A stretch of DNA of 18,735 nt from Chloroflexi bacterium RIFCSPLOWO2_02_FULL_71_16 (GCA_001795345.1 MGON01000003.1:1-18735); one strand, 5' to 3'. Numbered from the stretch's first letter, positions 7,428 to 14,967 are shown. Notes: generated from the sequence alone by a model not told the origin. Numbers and translations: made by a program.

Positions 7428-8570
7428 TTATCGGGCGAGGCTTCGGTAGAGCGCGAGCGTCTCGTCCGCGGCGCGGTCCCACGAGAAGAGCGCGGCGCGA
7501 GCGGCCGAGCGGTCGCGGAGATCCGTCGCGAGCGTGTCGCTCGCGAGGAGCGAGGCCAGCGCCTCGCCGAGCGCGGCCGGATCGGCTGGGTCGACGAGCA
7601 GGCCCGCGTCGCCCACGACCTCCTGGACCGCCGGCGTGCGGTATCCCACGACCGGCGTCCCCGCATGGAGCGCCTCGAGCGGGGTGAGGCCGAAGCCCTC
7701 GAGCAGCGCGGCGTGGACCAGACACTCTGCTCCCGCGTAGAGCGCCGCGAGCGTGGCATCGTCGACGAAGCCGGTCACGACCACCCGCTCGCGCGGCGCG
7801 CGCGTGCGTCCGAGGGCGTCGTACAGGTGGGTCGCGAGCTTGCCGAGGTCGCCCACGATCACGAGGCGCAGATCGGGGTCGTCCGCCGCCGCGCGGGTGA
7901 ATGCCGCGAGCAGACCGTCCATGTTCTTGCGCGGATCGAACTGCCCCACGTAGAGCGCGTAGCGGGCGGGGACCGCGAACCGCTCGCGCGCGATCCGGCT
8001 CGCCTCTGCACGAGGCGGAGGAGCGAACTCCTCGCCGACCGCCTCGGGTATCACGCGCACGCGCTCGCGCGGGATCCGCAGCCGCTCCACGACGTCGGCC
8101 GCGGTCGCCTCCGACGGCGCGACGATGGCGTCGGCGCGCTGCGCGAGCGCGTACTGCCACATGTGCCCGATGCGGACGTGGGGCCAGCGGAGGTAGTGCC
8201 CCGGCCAGCGCAGCGGCGCCAGGTCATGGACCGTGAGCACGGCGCGCGCGCGGCGCAGCGCGGGCAGCCCCAGCTGCACCGAGTGGTACACCGTTCCGCT
8301 CCCGGCACCGGCCAGCTCGACCGAGAGCATCGCGGCGTCGAGGGCGAGCATCGCCAGCTCCGGGCGGCGCGGCCGCAGCACGCGGATGTCGTCGTGCGGC
8401 GGCAGCTGCTGGGGCTCCGCCGGGGGGAACGTCGCGAGGCGCAGCAGCGTCCACCGGACGTCGGGGGGCGCGCGACGGGCGAACGCGGCGAGGAGGCTCC
8501 TTGAGTAGCGGCCGATCCCGCGCGTGCGGCTCACCGTCTGGAGGTGCCGCGCGTCGAAGATGACCCGCAT
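7428..8570 (-). CDS. GT4-family glycosyltransferase (GT-B fold)
   Basis: A 380-residue retaining glycosyltransferase of the GT4 / Glycos_transf_1 type. The N-terminal domain starts 'MRVIFDARHL...RGIGRYSRSLL' and includes 'LTVHDLAPLRWP'. The C-terminal nucleotide-sugar domain has 'YVGQFDPRKNMDGLLAAF' (around 207-224) and the E-x7-E motif in 'EGFGLTPLEALHAGTPVV' (around 290). No membrane segment is evident, so it should act at the inner face of the membrane. It is most like mannosyl/rhamnosyltransferases used in cell-surface polysaccharides, but donor and acceptor cannot be read from the sequence. The ATG at 8570 gives the canonical start and lies inside the coding sequence of the divergent GT2 gene (overlap 8560-8570). 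Confidence 0.92.
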   Translation of the reverse strand: MRVIFDARHLQTVSRTRGIGRYSRSLLAAFARRAPPDVRWTLLRLATFPPAEPQQLPPHDDIRVLRPRRPELAMLALDAAMLSVELAGAGSGTVYHSVQLGLPALRRARAVLTVHDLAPLRWPGHYLRWPHVRIGHMWQYALAQRADAIVAPSEATAADVVERLRIPRERVRVIPEAVGEEFAPPPRAEASRIARERFAVPARYALYVGQFDPRKNMDGLLAAFTRAAADDPDLRLVIVGDLGKLATHLYDALGRTRAPRERVVVTGFVDDATLAALYAGAECLVHAALLEGFGLTPLEALHAGTPVVGYRTPAVQEVVGDAGLLVDPADPAALGEALASLLASDTLATDLRDRSAARAALFSWDRAADETLALYRSLAR

Positions 8571-9285
8571 CGATCCGTACTATCGCGCGATACCCCTCAT
8601 CTCGATCGTGGTGCCGACCTACAACGAGGCCCAGACCGTTCCCGTCCTGGCGCGCCGGCTCGGCGCGGCCCTCGCCGGGCACCAGTGGGAGCTCGTCGTC
8701 GTGGACGACGGCTCGCCCGACGGGACGGCCGACATCGCGGCGGCCCTGGCCCCGGAGCTCCCGGTCGCGGTCGTCCGCCGCCCGGGCAAGCTCGGCCTGG
8801 CGTCGGCCGTGGTCGACGGGTTCGCCGCGGCGCGCGGCGACATCCTGGTGGTGATGGACGCGGACCTCTCGCACCCGCCCGAGTCCGTGCCCGCCCTGGT
8901 GGAAGCGGTCAGCGCCGGCGCCGACCTGGCGGTCGGCAGCCGCTACGTCCGCGGCGGGGGGGTGGTCGACTGGCCGCTGCGGCGGCGGGTCGTCTCGCGG
9001 GTCGCGTGCCTCATGGGGAACGTCCTGGTGCCCGTGCGCGACGCGACCAGCGGGTTCTTCGCGCTCCGCCGCGCGGTCGTGGACGGCGTCCGGCTGAACT
9101 CCATCGGGTTCAAGATCGGGTTCGAGGTGATCGCGAGGGGCCGCTACCGGCGTGCCGTCGAGGTCCCCTACACGTTCCGAGACCGTGAGCACGGTGCGTC
9201 GAAGTTCGGGACGAGGGAGATCGTGAGCTACGGAGTGCAGCTGCTCCAGGTAGCGCGCGACCGCGCGCTCGGGCGCCTCGGCTGA
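8560..9285 (+). CDS. GT2-family polyprenol-phosphate mannose/glucose synthase-like (DPM1-like)
   Basis: A 241-residue GT-A glycosyltransferase without membrane helices, like soluble DPM1 enzymes that move mannose (or glucose) from a nucleotide onto polyprenyl phosphate. Visible features are 'ISIVVPTYNE' (15-23), 'LVVVDDGSPDGT' (45-56), the metal-binding 'VVMDADLSHPPE' (98-109, D100/D102), 'LAVGSRYVRGGGV', 'RDATSGFFALRR' and 'EVPYTFRDREHGASKF' near the end. The last is typical of polyprenol-phosphate sugar transferases. I chose the ATG at 8560: later starts would cut the first beta strand. A GGAGG at 8540-8544 is 15 bases away, a long spacing. An upstream GTG at 8524 is a weaker alternative. 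The stop overlaps the next ATG (TGATG), so the downstream membrane protein is coupled to it. Confidence 0.9.
   Translation: MTRIDPYYRAIPLISIVVPTYNEAQTVPVLARRLGAALAGHQWELVVVDDGSPDGTADIAAALAPELPVAVVRRPGKLGLASAVVDGFAAARGDILVVMDADLSHPPESVPALVEAVSAGADLAVGSRYVRGGGVVDWPLRRRVVSRVACLMGNVLVPVRDATSGFFALRRAVVDGVRLNSIGFKIGFEVIARGRYRRAVEVPYTFRDREHGASKFGTREIVSYGVQLLQVARDRALGRLG
8581..8592. promoter_or_regulatory. Perfect palindrome at the divergent glycosyltransferase starts
   Basis: TATCGCGCGATA is a perfect 12-base palindrome located 11 bp upstream of the GT4 ATG and inside codons 8-12 of GT2. Because the two start codons overlap, there is no room for a conventional intergenic operator, so this is the best visible candidate for a shared regulator site. 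It could also be a chance result of codon choice. Confidence 0.3.
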
Positions 9286-9965
9286 TGGGCGAGCGAGCGC
9301 AGATAGTCATGCAGGTCGTCGTCGTGCTCGCGGTCCTCGCGGCCGCGGTCGCGGGGATCGTCTACAGCGTCACGACCGTCCCGCCTCCGGTCGCCGGCCG
9401 GACGATCGCGCCGCCGGACGCCAGCCTCATCGCCTCGACCCTCCGCTCGCCGACCGCCACGCCGGCTCCGACCGCGCCGCCGACCCCTACCCCGACGTTC
9501 GCGACGCTGCCGCCCAGCCCCTCGCCCACTCCGACCCTCGGGCCGATCGAGCTCCTCGACTACACGAACAACGGGCGCCTCTACACCGGGGTCGTCGCGC
9601 CGGTGGGCACGGTCTTCGTCGCGCCGTTCGACGCGCGGGTCGAGGTCATCGTCTACCAGTACCTGGACGGGGAGCCGCGCACCGGTACGGACGTGCCGGG
9701 CGTCCCGTCCTATCCGTACGTGGTCCTCAACGCGGGCGACCAGATCCTCAAGTTCCGTCCGGGGGCGCTCGAGGAGGACACCGAGGTCCTCGTCCAGGCG
9801 AGCCGCGTCTCCGCCGGTGATCCGCTCTTCCGCGTGATCGGCGACGGCCCCTCCTCATGGCATGACTTCTACGACGCGACCGTCGGCGCCCAGGTGATCG
9901 TGTCCCTCACCCGAAGCGACGAGGTCACCGATCTCGACGCGAAGCCGCACATCAAAGCCCGGTAG
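9285..9965 (+). CDS. Single-pass membrane protein with Pro/Thr linker and lipoyl-like beta domain
   Basis: A 226-residue protein not assigned to a family. One N-terminal transmembrane segment (about 7-28) with a short cytoplasmic tip is followed by a low-complexity Pro/Thr/Ala/Ser stalk (about 52-88, 'TPAPTAPPTPTPTF') and an extracytoplasmic beta-rich domain (about 90-226). That domain contains 'VVAPVGTVFVAPFDARVEV', 'VLNAGDQILKF' and 'VSAGDPLFRVI'. These patterns resemble the barrel-sandwich (biotinyl/lipoyl-like) fold of HlyD and M23-type envelope proteins, although no lipoyl lysine motif is seen. The ATG overlaps the stop of the GT2 gene (TGATG). The stalk suggests the domain is held away from the membrane, near the secreted NAGPA protein encoded 116 bp downstream. 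Confidence 0.75.
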   Translation: MGERAQIVMQVVVVLAVLAAAVAGIVYSVTTVPPPVAGRTIAPPDASLIASTLRSPTATPAPTAPPTPTPTFATLPPSPSPTPTLGPIELLDYTNNGRLYTGVVAPVGTVFVAPFDARVEVIVYQYLDGEPRTGTDVPGVPSYPYVVLNAGDQILKFRPGALEEDTEVLVQASRVSAGDPLFRVIGDGPSSWHDFYDATVGAQVIVSLTRSDEVTDLDAKPHIKAR

Positions 9966-10057
9966 CTCGTCAGCCAGCCTGCCTGCTCGACGCACCCGCA
10001 CGCGCCGTCTAGCGTGCCGGACGTGCGACCAAGCCACTTCTTACTCGCTGTGGATAT

Positions 10058-10076
10058 CGCGGAGCGAGGCTCCGCG
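10058..10076 (+). promoter_or_regulatory. Hairpin over the ribosome-binding region of the NAGPA gene
   Basis: CGCGGAGC (10058-10065), loop GAG, GCTCCGCG (10069-10076): a perfect 8-bp stem ending 5 bases before the GTG start at 10082. It includes the only Shine-Dalgarno-like bases (GGAG at 10061, GAGG at 10066), so in mRNA it could hide the ribosome-binding site and limit translation. The rest of the 116-bp gap shows no clear promoter or terminator. Confidence 0.4.
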
Positions 10077-10081
10077 CGAAC

Positions 10082-12559
10082 GTGAAGCGGCCGTCCGCCA
10101 TCCTCCTCGCGGCCATCCTGGTGGCGACGGCCTTGCCCCTGACCCGCGCGAGCCTGGCCGAGGCGGCGACCTGTAACACGGCCGGCACACCCACGACGAC
10201 GGTCTACCTGCCGAACATCACCAAGACCCTCGGAGGGTCAACGGGCTGGGTGACGCCGTTCATCGTGCAGAACGTCGGCTTCTACTCGACGACCCTCGAG
10301 GTGTCCTTCTACCGGTTCAGTGACGGGAGCCTGGTGGCGTGCCGGAGGATCTCCGGCCTCGAGCCGGCGCGCTCCTTCGCCGACGTTCCGAACAACGACA
10401 CGGACCTCCCGGACAACTCGCAGTTCTCGGTGGTCGTGCGCTCCTACGGCTCGGAGGTGGTGTCGGTCGTCAACGAGCAGGCGGGAACGGGGAGCCGTCT
10501 CGAGGCGCTCTCCTACTCCGGGCTCACCGCAGGGGCGCGGCGCGTCGCCCTCCCCTACGTAGCGAAGGCGGTGGACGGCTGGCTGACGACCATCGTGATC
10601 CAGAACCTCGGCACCTCGACCGCGAGCGTCACCGCCAGCTTCACCAGCTTCGACGGCTCGAGCACGGCGAGCCTCACGCGCTCGATCGGCCCCGGGCGAT
10701 CGCAGTTCATCGATCCATCGGTCGAAGGGTCCCTGGAGAGCGGGACCGAGTACTCGGCGGTCCTGACCGCATCGCAGCCGCTGGCCGCGGTGGTGAACGC
10801 GCACAACGACGCCGCGTCGGTCACGCATCCGAGAGGGTTCAGCTACAACGGCTCCGCCGTCGGCGATCCGGGCTACACGTATCTGCCGCTCGTCGTCCGC
10901 AACGCCGACGGGATCGGACGCACGAGCCGGCTCATCGTGCAGAACGCGGGCACCTCGTCCGACACACCGACCCTGACCTTCTCCCGCTTCAGCAGCGGCT
11001 CGATGGCGTCCGTCAGCCCGCGGAGCGCCATTTCCGCCGGGCGGGCCTGGTCGTTCGACCCGCGCATGAAGGCCGACGGCGTGACGCGCTGCCCCTCCGG
11101 CGGCGGCAGCGACTGCGTGGCCGAAGGCGAGCACGGCCTGACCGTGGAGTGGGGATCGTTCGCGGTCCTGAACATCGTCGAGAGCGACGAGACCGCCATG
11201 GGCTACGTGGCCGCGCCGAGCGCGGCGTCGCGCGTCTACCTCCCGAACGTGACCCGGCGGCTCGGAGGGACCAGCGGCTGGACGACGCCGATCGTCGTGC
11301 AGACGCCGGACTGGGGACCGACGTCGGCGTCGCTGCGCTGGTACCGGTTCAGCGACGGCCGGCTGGTCACGCAGCAGGTCCTCACCGGACTGGTGCCCGG
11401 CGCCGGCAGGCGGGTCGATCCACGGACGGTGTCCGGGCTGTCGGACGGGGTGCAGTACGCCGTCGTTCTCGACGCCGAGGGTCCGGTCACGGCCATCGTC
11501 GAGCAGATGAGCGGTGGTGGTGGCGACGGGACCATGATCTACGAGGGGTTCGCGAGCCTCGTCGAGCCGATCTCGGTGCCGAGCGTCATGACCGCCTCGC
11601 CGTCGACATCGACCGTCTCGCTCGGCGCGACGGCGCAGTTCAGCGTCAGCGTCAAGGACCAGTTCGGTGCGACCGCCAGCGCGACGGACTGGCCCGTCAC
11701 CTGGAGCGTGTCGCCTCCGGAGCTCGGCACCATCACGTCGAGCGGCCTGTTCGTCCCGTCCGGCTACGGGTCGGGCAAGGTGGTCGCCTCCGCCGGCGCG
11801 TCTTCGACCGCCGTCACCGTCACCGTGCGCAGTCCCGCGCCGCCCGCTTCGGCCGCCCTGGTGCCGGTCGGCTACAGCCGCCAGACCGTCGCCACGGCGC
11901 GCGGGACGTTCGCCGTCCACGTGATCAAGGAGCCGCTGTCCCAGGTGACGGTGAAGACCGTGACCGGGAACTCCGCGGACTGCGAGGCGGACTGCCCCGC
12001 GCAGCCGCTGGTCGAGTATCTGAACCAGACCGGGGCCTTCGCGGGCATGAACGGAACGTACCTCTGCCCGCCGGACTACTCCGGGTGCGGGACGAAGCTG
12101 AACTCCTACGAGTACTCCGTGTACAGCACGCCGCTGGGCGCGTGGCTCAACGAGTACGCGCTCGTCTCGCCGACGAACGCCCTCGTCACCATCTCGGGCG
12201 ACACGCTGCGCTTCTACCGCCACACGTACTCATACGACCGCAGCACGGTCACCGGGGCCATCTCGAACTTCCCGATCCTGCTGCTGGGCGGCCAGGTCGT
12301 GGACACCGAGACCGAGCAGGCCGACTACCAGAAGCAGCGCGGCACCAAGGGGTCGATCGGGACGGACGGCACCCACGTCTACCTCGCGCTCGTGAGCGGC
12401 GCGAGCGTGACGGAGTCAGCCTACGCACTGCAGGCGATGGGGATCATGGACGCGATGAACCTCGACGGCGGCGGGACGTCGGCCATGTTCACCGACGGCC
12501 AGTACAAGGTCGGCCCCGGCCGGCAGCTCCCGAACGCAGTGGTCCTGACCAGGCCCTAG
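10082..12559 (+). CDS. Secreted phosphodiester glycosidase (NAGPA domain) with four surface repeats and a Big-like domain
   Basis: An 825-residue exported protein. A signal peptide (1-29, cleavage near 'SLAEA') precedes four related beta-rich repeats starting at about 42, 156, 267 and 386 (spacing 111-119 residues). Each opens with a 'YLPN/LPY' strand and continues 'LGGSTGWVTPFIVQN' or a variant. A Big2/Ig-like domain follows at about 497-585 ('STVSLGATAQFSVSVKDQFG', then 'GTITSSGLFVPSGYGSGKVVASAG'). The C-terminal part (about 590-825) matches the NAGPA / exopolysaccharide phosphodiester-glycosidase family: 'FAGMNGTY', 'IGTDG', the hallmark 'MNLDGGGTSAMF' (about 792-803), then 'GRQLPNAVVL'. 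The family cleaves sugar-1-phosphodiester bonds; the substrate here is unknown. GTG start under a hairpin. The gene follows GT2 and a membrane protein and meets a convergent aminotransferase gene. Confidence 0.88.
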   Translation: MKRPSAILLAAILVATALPLTRASLAEAATCNTAGTPTTTVYLPNITKTLGGSTGWVTPFIVQNVGFYSTTLEVSFYRFSDGSLVACRRISGLEPARSFADVPNNDTDLPDNSQFSVVVRSYGSEVVSVVNEQAGTGSRLEALSYSGLTAGARRVALPYVAKAVDGWLTTIVIQNLGTSTASVTASFTSFDGSSTASLTRSIGPGRSQFIDPSVEGSLESGTEYSAVLTASQPLAAVVNAHNDAASVTHPRGFSYNGSAVGDPGYTYLPLVVRNADGIGRTSRLIVQNAGTSSDTPTLTFSRFSSGSMASVSPRSAISAGRAWSFDPRMKADGVTRCPSGGGSDCVAEGEHGLTVEWGSFAVLNIVESDETAMGYVAAPSAASRVYLPNVTRRLGGTSGWTTPIVVQTPDWGPTSASLRWYRFSDGRLVTQQVLTGLVPGAGRRVDPRTVSGLSDGVQYAVVLDAEGPVTAIVEQMSGGGGDGTMIYEGFASLVEPISVPSVMTASPSTSTVSLGATAQFSVSVKDQFGATASATDWPVTWSVSPPELGTITSSGLFVPSGYGSGKVVASAGASSTAVTVTVRSPAPPASAALVPVGYSRQTVATARGTFAVHVIKEPLSQVTVKTVTGNSADCEADCPAQPLVEYLNQTGAFAGMNGTYLCPPDYSGCGTKLNSYEYSVYSTPLGAWLNEYALVSPTNALVTISGDTLRFYRHTYSYDRSTVTGAISNFPILLLGGQVVDTETEQADYQKQRGTKGSIGTDGTHVYLALVSGASVTESAYALQAMGIMDAMNLDGGGTSAMFTDGQYKVGPGRQLPNAVVLTRP

Positions 12560-12590
12560 GCGCGGCCACGGACTTCGCGGAGTCTTGACG

Positions 12591-12613
12591 AGCCGTACGA
12601 GCGAGGAACGGCT
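12591..12613. terminator. Small hairpin between convergent genes
   Basis: AGCCGT (12591-12596) pairs with ACGGCT (12608-12613) around an 11-base loop, between the ends of the NAGPA gene (12559) and the convergent aminotransferase gene (stop at 12613-12615). There is no T tract. Its position suits a bidirectional terminator; the stem is short. Confidence 0.3.
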
Positions 12614-13773
12614 TAGGCCGGGCCGAGCTCCTCGCGCAGAGCCTCGATCACGTACGTCTGCTCGTCCTCGGTCATCGTCGCGTAGAGCGGGATGAGCATC
12701 GTCGTTCGCGCGGCCTCCTCGGTGACCGGGAGCGAGACCTTGCCGTAGCGCGTCGTGTACGTCTTCTCGAGGTGCGAGGCCATGATCCCGCGGCGCGTCG
12801 CGATGCCGCGCCGCAGCATCCGGGTCATGAGCTCCTCGCGCTCGAGGGGGCAGTCCTTAGTGAGCGTGAGCATGTAGGACTGGTACGTGTGCTCCGCGTA
12901 CGGCGGCACGTACGGGATCTCGATCCCGCGGACGGTCGGCAGCTCCCTGTTGTAGCGCTCCGCGCGCTCGCGCCTCGCGGCGAGCAGCTCGTCGAGCCGG
13001 CGGATCTGCACGATGCCGATCGAGGCCTGGATGTCGTTGAGCCGGTAGTTGAAGCCGATCTCGGGGTAGTCCTCGATGATCACCTTGTCCGCCTGGTGGC
13101 GCGCCACGTCCGACACGCTCATGCCGTGCTGGCGCAGCGTGCGCAGGCGCGCGGCGAGGTCGTCGTCGTCGGTCGTGATCATCCCGCCCTCGCCGGTCGT
13201 GATGACCTTCCGGGGATGGAAGCTGAAGACGACCTGGTGCGCGCCGCTACCGACCTTGGCCCCCTTGTACGTCGCGCCGATGGCCGGCGCCGCGTCCTCG
13301 ACGACGTCGAGGCCCCGCCGCTTGGCGATGACGTTGATGGCGTCGATGTCACAGGCGAGACCGATCTGGTCGACGGGCATGATCGCCTTCGTCCGCTTGG
13401 TGATGCGGCGCTCCACGTCGGCCGGCTCGATGTTGAACGTCCGGCGGTCGACCTCGCAGAAGACCACGTCCGCCCCGGTGTAGAGGACGGCGTTGGCGCT
13501 CGCGATGAAGGTGAGCGAGGGGACGATGACCTCGTCGCCGGGGCCGATGCCGATGGCGTGCAGCGCGAGGTGGAGGCCCGTCGTGCACGAAGAGGTCGCG
13601 ACACCGTGCTTCGCGCCGACGTACGCGGCGACGTCCTTCTCGAACTGGGCGACCTTCGGCCCCTGCGTGACCCAGCCGGTGCGGATCGACTCGAGGGGCG
13701 CCTGCGCCTCCTCCTCGCCGAGCGTCGGCTTGGTGATCGGCACGTTCATCTTCTTCTTGGTCTCGACCGCCAT
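12613..13773 (-). CDS. DegT/DnrJ/EryC1/StrS-family sugar aminotransferase (1)
   Basis: A 386-residue PLP-dependent aminotransferase of the kind that puts an amino group on a keto-sugar nucleotide, as in perosamine-type synthesis. The PLP Schiff-base lysine is K189 in 'FSFHPRKVITTGEGGMI', and the ring-nitrogen aspartate is D160 in 'VVEDAAPAIGA'. Also typical are 'SSCTTGLHLAL' (phosphate-binding region), 'GDEVIVPSLTFIASANAV' and 'GFNYRLNDIQASIG'. The ATG at 13773 has a good GAGG five bases upstream (13779-13782, minus strand); the family start could also be read at M9 ('MNVPITKP'). It lies 89 bp after the epimerase gene on the same strand, probably using its product or pathway. It differs clearly from the second aminotransferase at 17504, so the two probably act on different substrates. 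The exact sugar is not deducible. Confidence 0.92.
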   Translation of the reverse strand: MAVETKKKMNVPITKPTLGEEEAQAPLESIRTGWVTQGPKVAQFEKDVAAYVGAKHGVATSSCTTGLHLALHAIGIGPGDEVIVPSLTFIASANAVLYTGADVVFCEVDRRTFNIEPADVERRITKRTKAIMPVDQIGLACDIDAINVIAKRRGLDVVEDAAPAIGATYKGAKVGSGAHQVVFSFHPRKVITTGEGGMITTDDDDLAARLRTLRQHGMSVSDVARHQADKVIIEDYPEIGFNYRLNDIQASIGIVQIRRLDELLAARRERAERYNRELPTVRGIEIPYVPPYAEHTYQSYMLTLTKDCPLEREELMTRMLRRGIATRRGIMASHLEKTYTTRYGKVSLPVTEEAARTTMLIPLYATMTEDEQTYVIEALREELGPA

Positions 13774-13794
13774 CAGTGCCTCATCTTACTTAAG

Positions 13795-13838
13795 GCGCTC
13801 ACGCGCACTGCTTGGCCTCTCTACTGCGCTCACGCGCA
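13795..13838. repeat. 13-bp direct repeat upstream of aminotransferase 1
   Basis: GCGCTCACGCGCA occurs at 13795-13807 and again at 13826-13838, 31 bp apart (about three helical turns). It lies in the 89-bp gap between the epimerase stop (13863) and the aminotransferase start (13773). CACGC/GCGTG (13831-13845) can also form a small hairpin. The even spacing suits paired protein sites on one DNA face, but a simple duplication is possible. Confidence 0.5.
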
Positions 13839-13862
13839 ATGCGTGACCTGCACGCCGGTCGT

Positions 13863-14852
13863 TCACGTTTGCAGGGCGTCTGCCGTCGCGAGCGCCTGAC
13901 GCCGCCACTGGATCAACCTCCGCACGCCCTCGCGGAGCTCCGTCTCCGCGCGGAATCCGAGGACATCGGCCGCACGCCGCGGGTCCCCGTAGCGGCGCTG
14001 CGGGAGCGACGGGGGCGGCTGCGGCTCGTACCGCACGCCGACGTCGCTGCCGGTGAGCTCGAGCAGCAGCGCCGCGAGGTCGCGCATGCGCGTCTCGACC
14101 CCGCTGCAGACGTTCACGATAGCGTCGGTCGCCGCCGCGTCGCAGGCGAGGACGTTGGCCCGGGCGACGTCGTCGACGTACACGAAGTCCGCCGAGGCGG
14201 AGCCGTCCCCGAAGAGCGTGAGGGGCTTGCCCTCGTCGATCGCGTTCAGCCACCTCACCATGACCTCGACGAAGCGGGACCTGACGTCCATCCGCGGCCC
14301 GTACACGTTGAAGTAGCGCAGCGAGACGACCGGTAGGTCGCGCAGCTTCGCGATGGCGCGGCCCATCTGCTCGTTCGCGACCTTGGCGGCGCCGTACACC
14401 GTCGTCCCGCTCAGCGGGTGGTCCTCGTCGAGCGGCAGGTGGACCGGCTCGCCGTACACGACCGCGCTCGAGGCCATCACCACGCGGCGCACGTTCGCCT
14501 CGGCGGCCGCCTCGAGCACGTTGAAGGTGCCCTCGACCATCACCTCCTGGCACTCGCGCGGCGCCTCCTGGCAGCGCGTCCACCGGAGCGCAGCCTGGTG
14601 GAAGAGCACGTCGCAGCCCCGCAGCGTGGCCATGACGGCCTCGCGGTCGCGGATGTCGATCTCCACGAGCCGCGCGCGCCCGGTCGCGAGCGCGTGGTCG
14701 AGGTTCTCCGGGACGCCGCGGACGAGCGCGTCCACGGCGATGACCTCTCGAGCGCCCGCCGCGAGCGCCGCGTCGACGACGTGGGAGCCGACGTTGCCGG
14801 CCCCGCCGGTCACGACGACGCGCGCGCCGGAGAGAAGACCCAAGGCGTCCAA
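13863..14852 (-). CDS. NAD-dependent sugar epimerase/dehydratase (extended SDR, GalE-like)
   Basis: A 329-residue extended short-chain dehydrogenase acting on a nucleotide sugar. The Rossmann glycine motif is 'TGGAGNVGSH' (15-24), with Asn-Val where most relatives have Phe-Ile. The acidic NAD-ribose position is D41 ('IAVDAL'). Catalytic residues are S128/S129 ('MASSAVVYGE') and Y153-x3-K157 ('VYGAAK'). 'RYFNVYGPRMD', 'LFGDGSASADFVYVDDVARA' and a C-terminal 'YGDPRRAADVLGF' complete the family pattern. The start is not certain: TTG at 14852 is used here because the Rossmann strand follows at once and no ATG or ribosome-binding site is evident. The 126-bp gap upstream is filled by the intergenic repeat at 14895-14967. 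Neighbouring aminotransferases imply amino-sugar synthesis. Confidence 0.9.
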   Translation of the reverse strand: MDALGLLSGARVVVTGGAGNVGSHVVDAALAAGAREVIAVDALVRGVPENLDHALATGRARLVEIDIRDREAVMATLRGCDVLFHQAALRWTRCQEAPRECQEVMVEGTFNVLEAAAEANVRRVVMASSAVVYGEPVHLPLDEDHPLSGTTVYGAAKVANEQMGRAIAKLRDLPVVSLRYFNVYGPRMDVRSRFVEVMVRWLNAIDEGKPLTLFGDGSASADFVYVDDVARANVLACDAAATDAIVNVCSGVETRMRDLAALLLELTGSDVGVRYEPQPPPSLPQRRYGDPRRAADVLGFRAETELREGVRRLIQWRRQALATADALQT

Positions 14853-14894
14853 GGTAGCGGAGAGACGAGCGAGGGTCCGGCTTTGCCGGCCCGA

Positions 14895-14967
14895 GCGAGA
14901 CCACGAGTGATCGAGCGGAGCGAGGCGGCGCAGGCGGCCGACGCGAAGCGAGGCCGACGAGCGCGAG
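14895..14967 (+). repeat. Intergenic repeat, copy A
   Basis: A region of about 73 bp that recurs in reverse orientation at 18650-18722. The core 14901-14933 is identical over 33 bases (it starts CCACGAGTGATCGAGCGGAG), and the flanks match with single-base gaps, including GCGAAGCGAG and ACGAGCGCGAG. A small hairpin (CCGGC-TTT-GCCGG, 14877-14889) precedes it. It lies between the epimerase and amidase genes and is antisense to both. Confidence 0.8.

Noticed and set aside
6009..8504. An 831-codon open frame on the plus strand
   Set aside because: It lies antisense to the foldase and GT4 genes, both with clear family motifs. Its translation is Arg/Leu/Glu/Val repetitive without domains, a usual shadow in very GC-rich DNA.
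9437..9540. Simple-sequence C/G-rich tract resembling a microsatellite
   Set aside because: It is the coding sequence for the Pro/Thr stalk of the membrane protein and is in frame throughout.
10238..12588. Long open frames on both strands inside the NAGPA gene
   Set aside because: The composition (Arg/Gly/Ala/His-rich) is not protein-like, and the NAGPA frame has a signal peptide, repeats and hallmark motifs.
13786..14904. A 372-codon minus-strand frame overlapping the epimerase
   Set aside because: It is a frame-shifted shadow rich in Arg and Gly; the neighbouring frame contains the Rossmann motif and the YxxxK pair.
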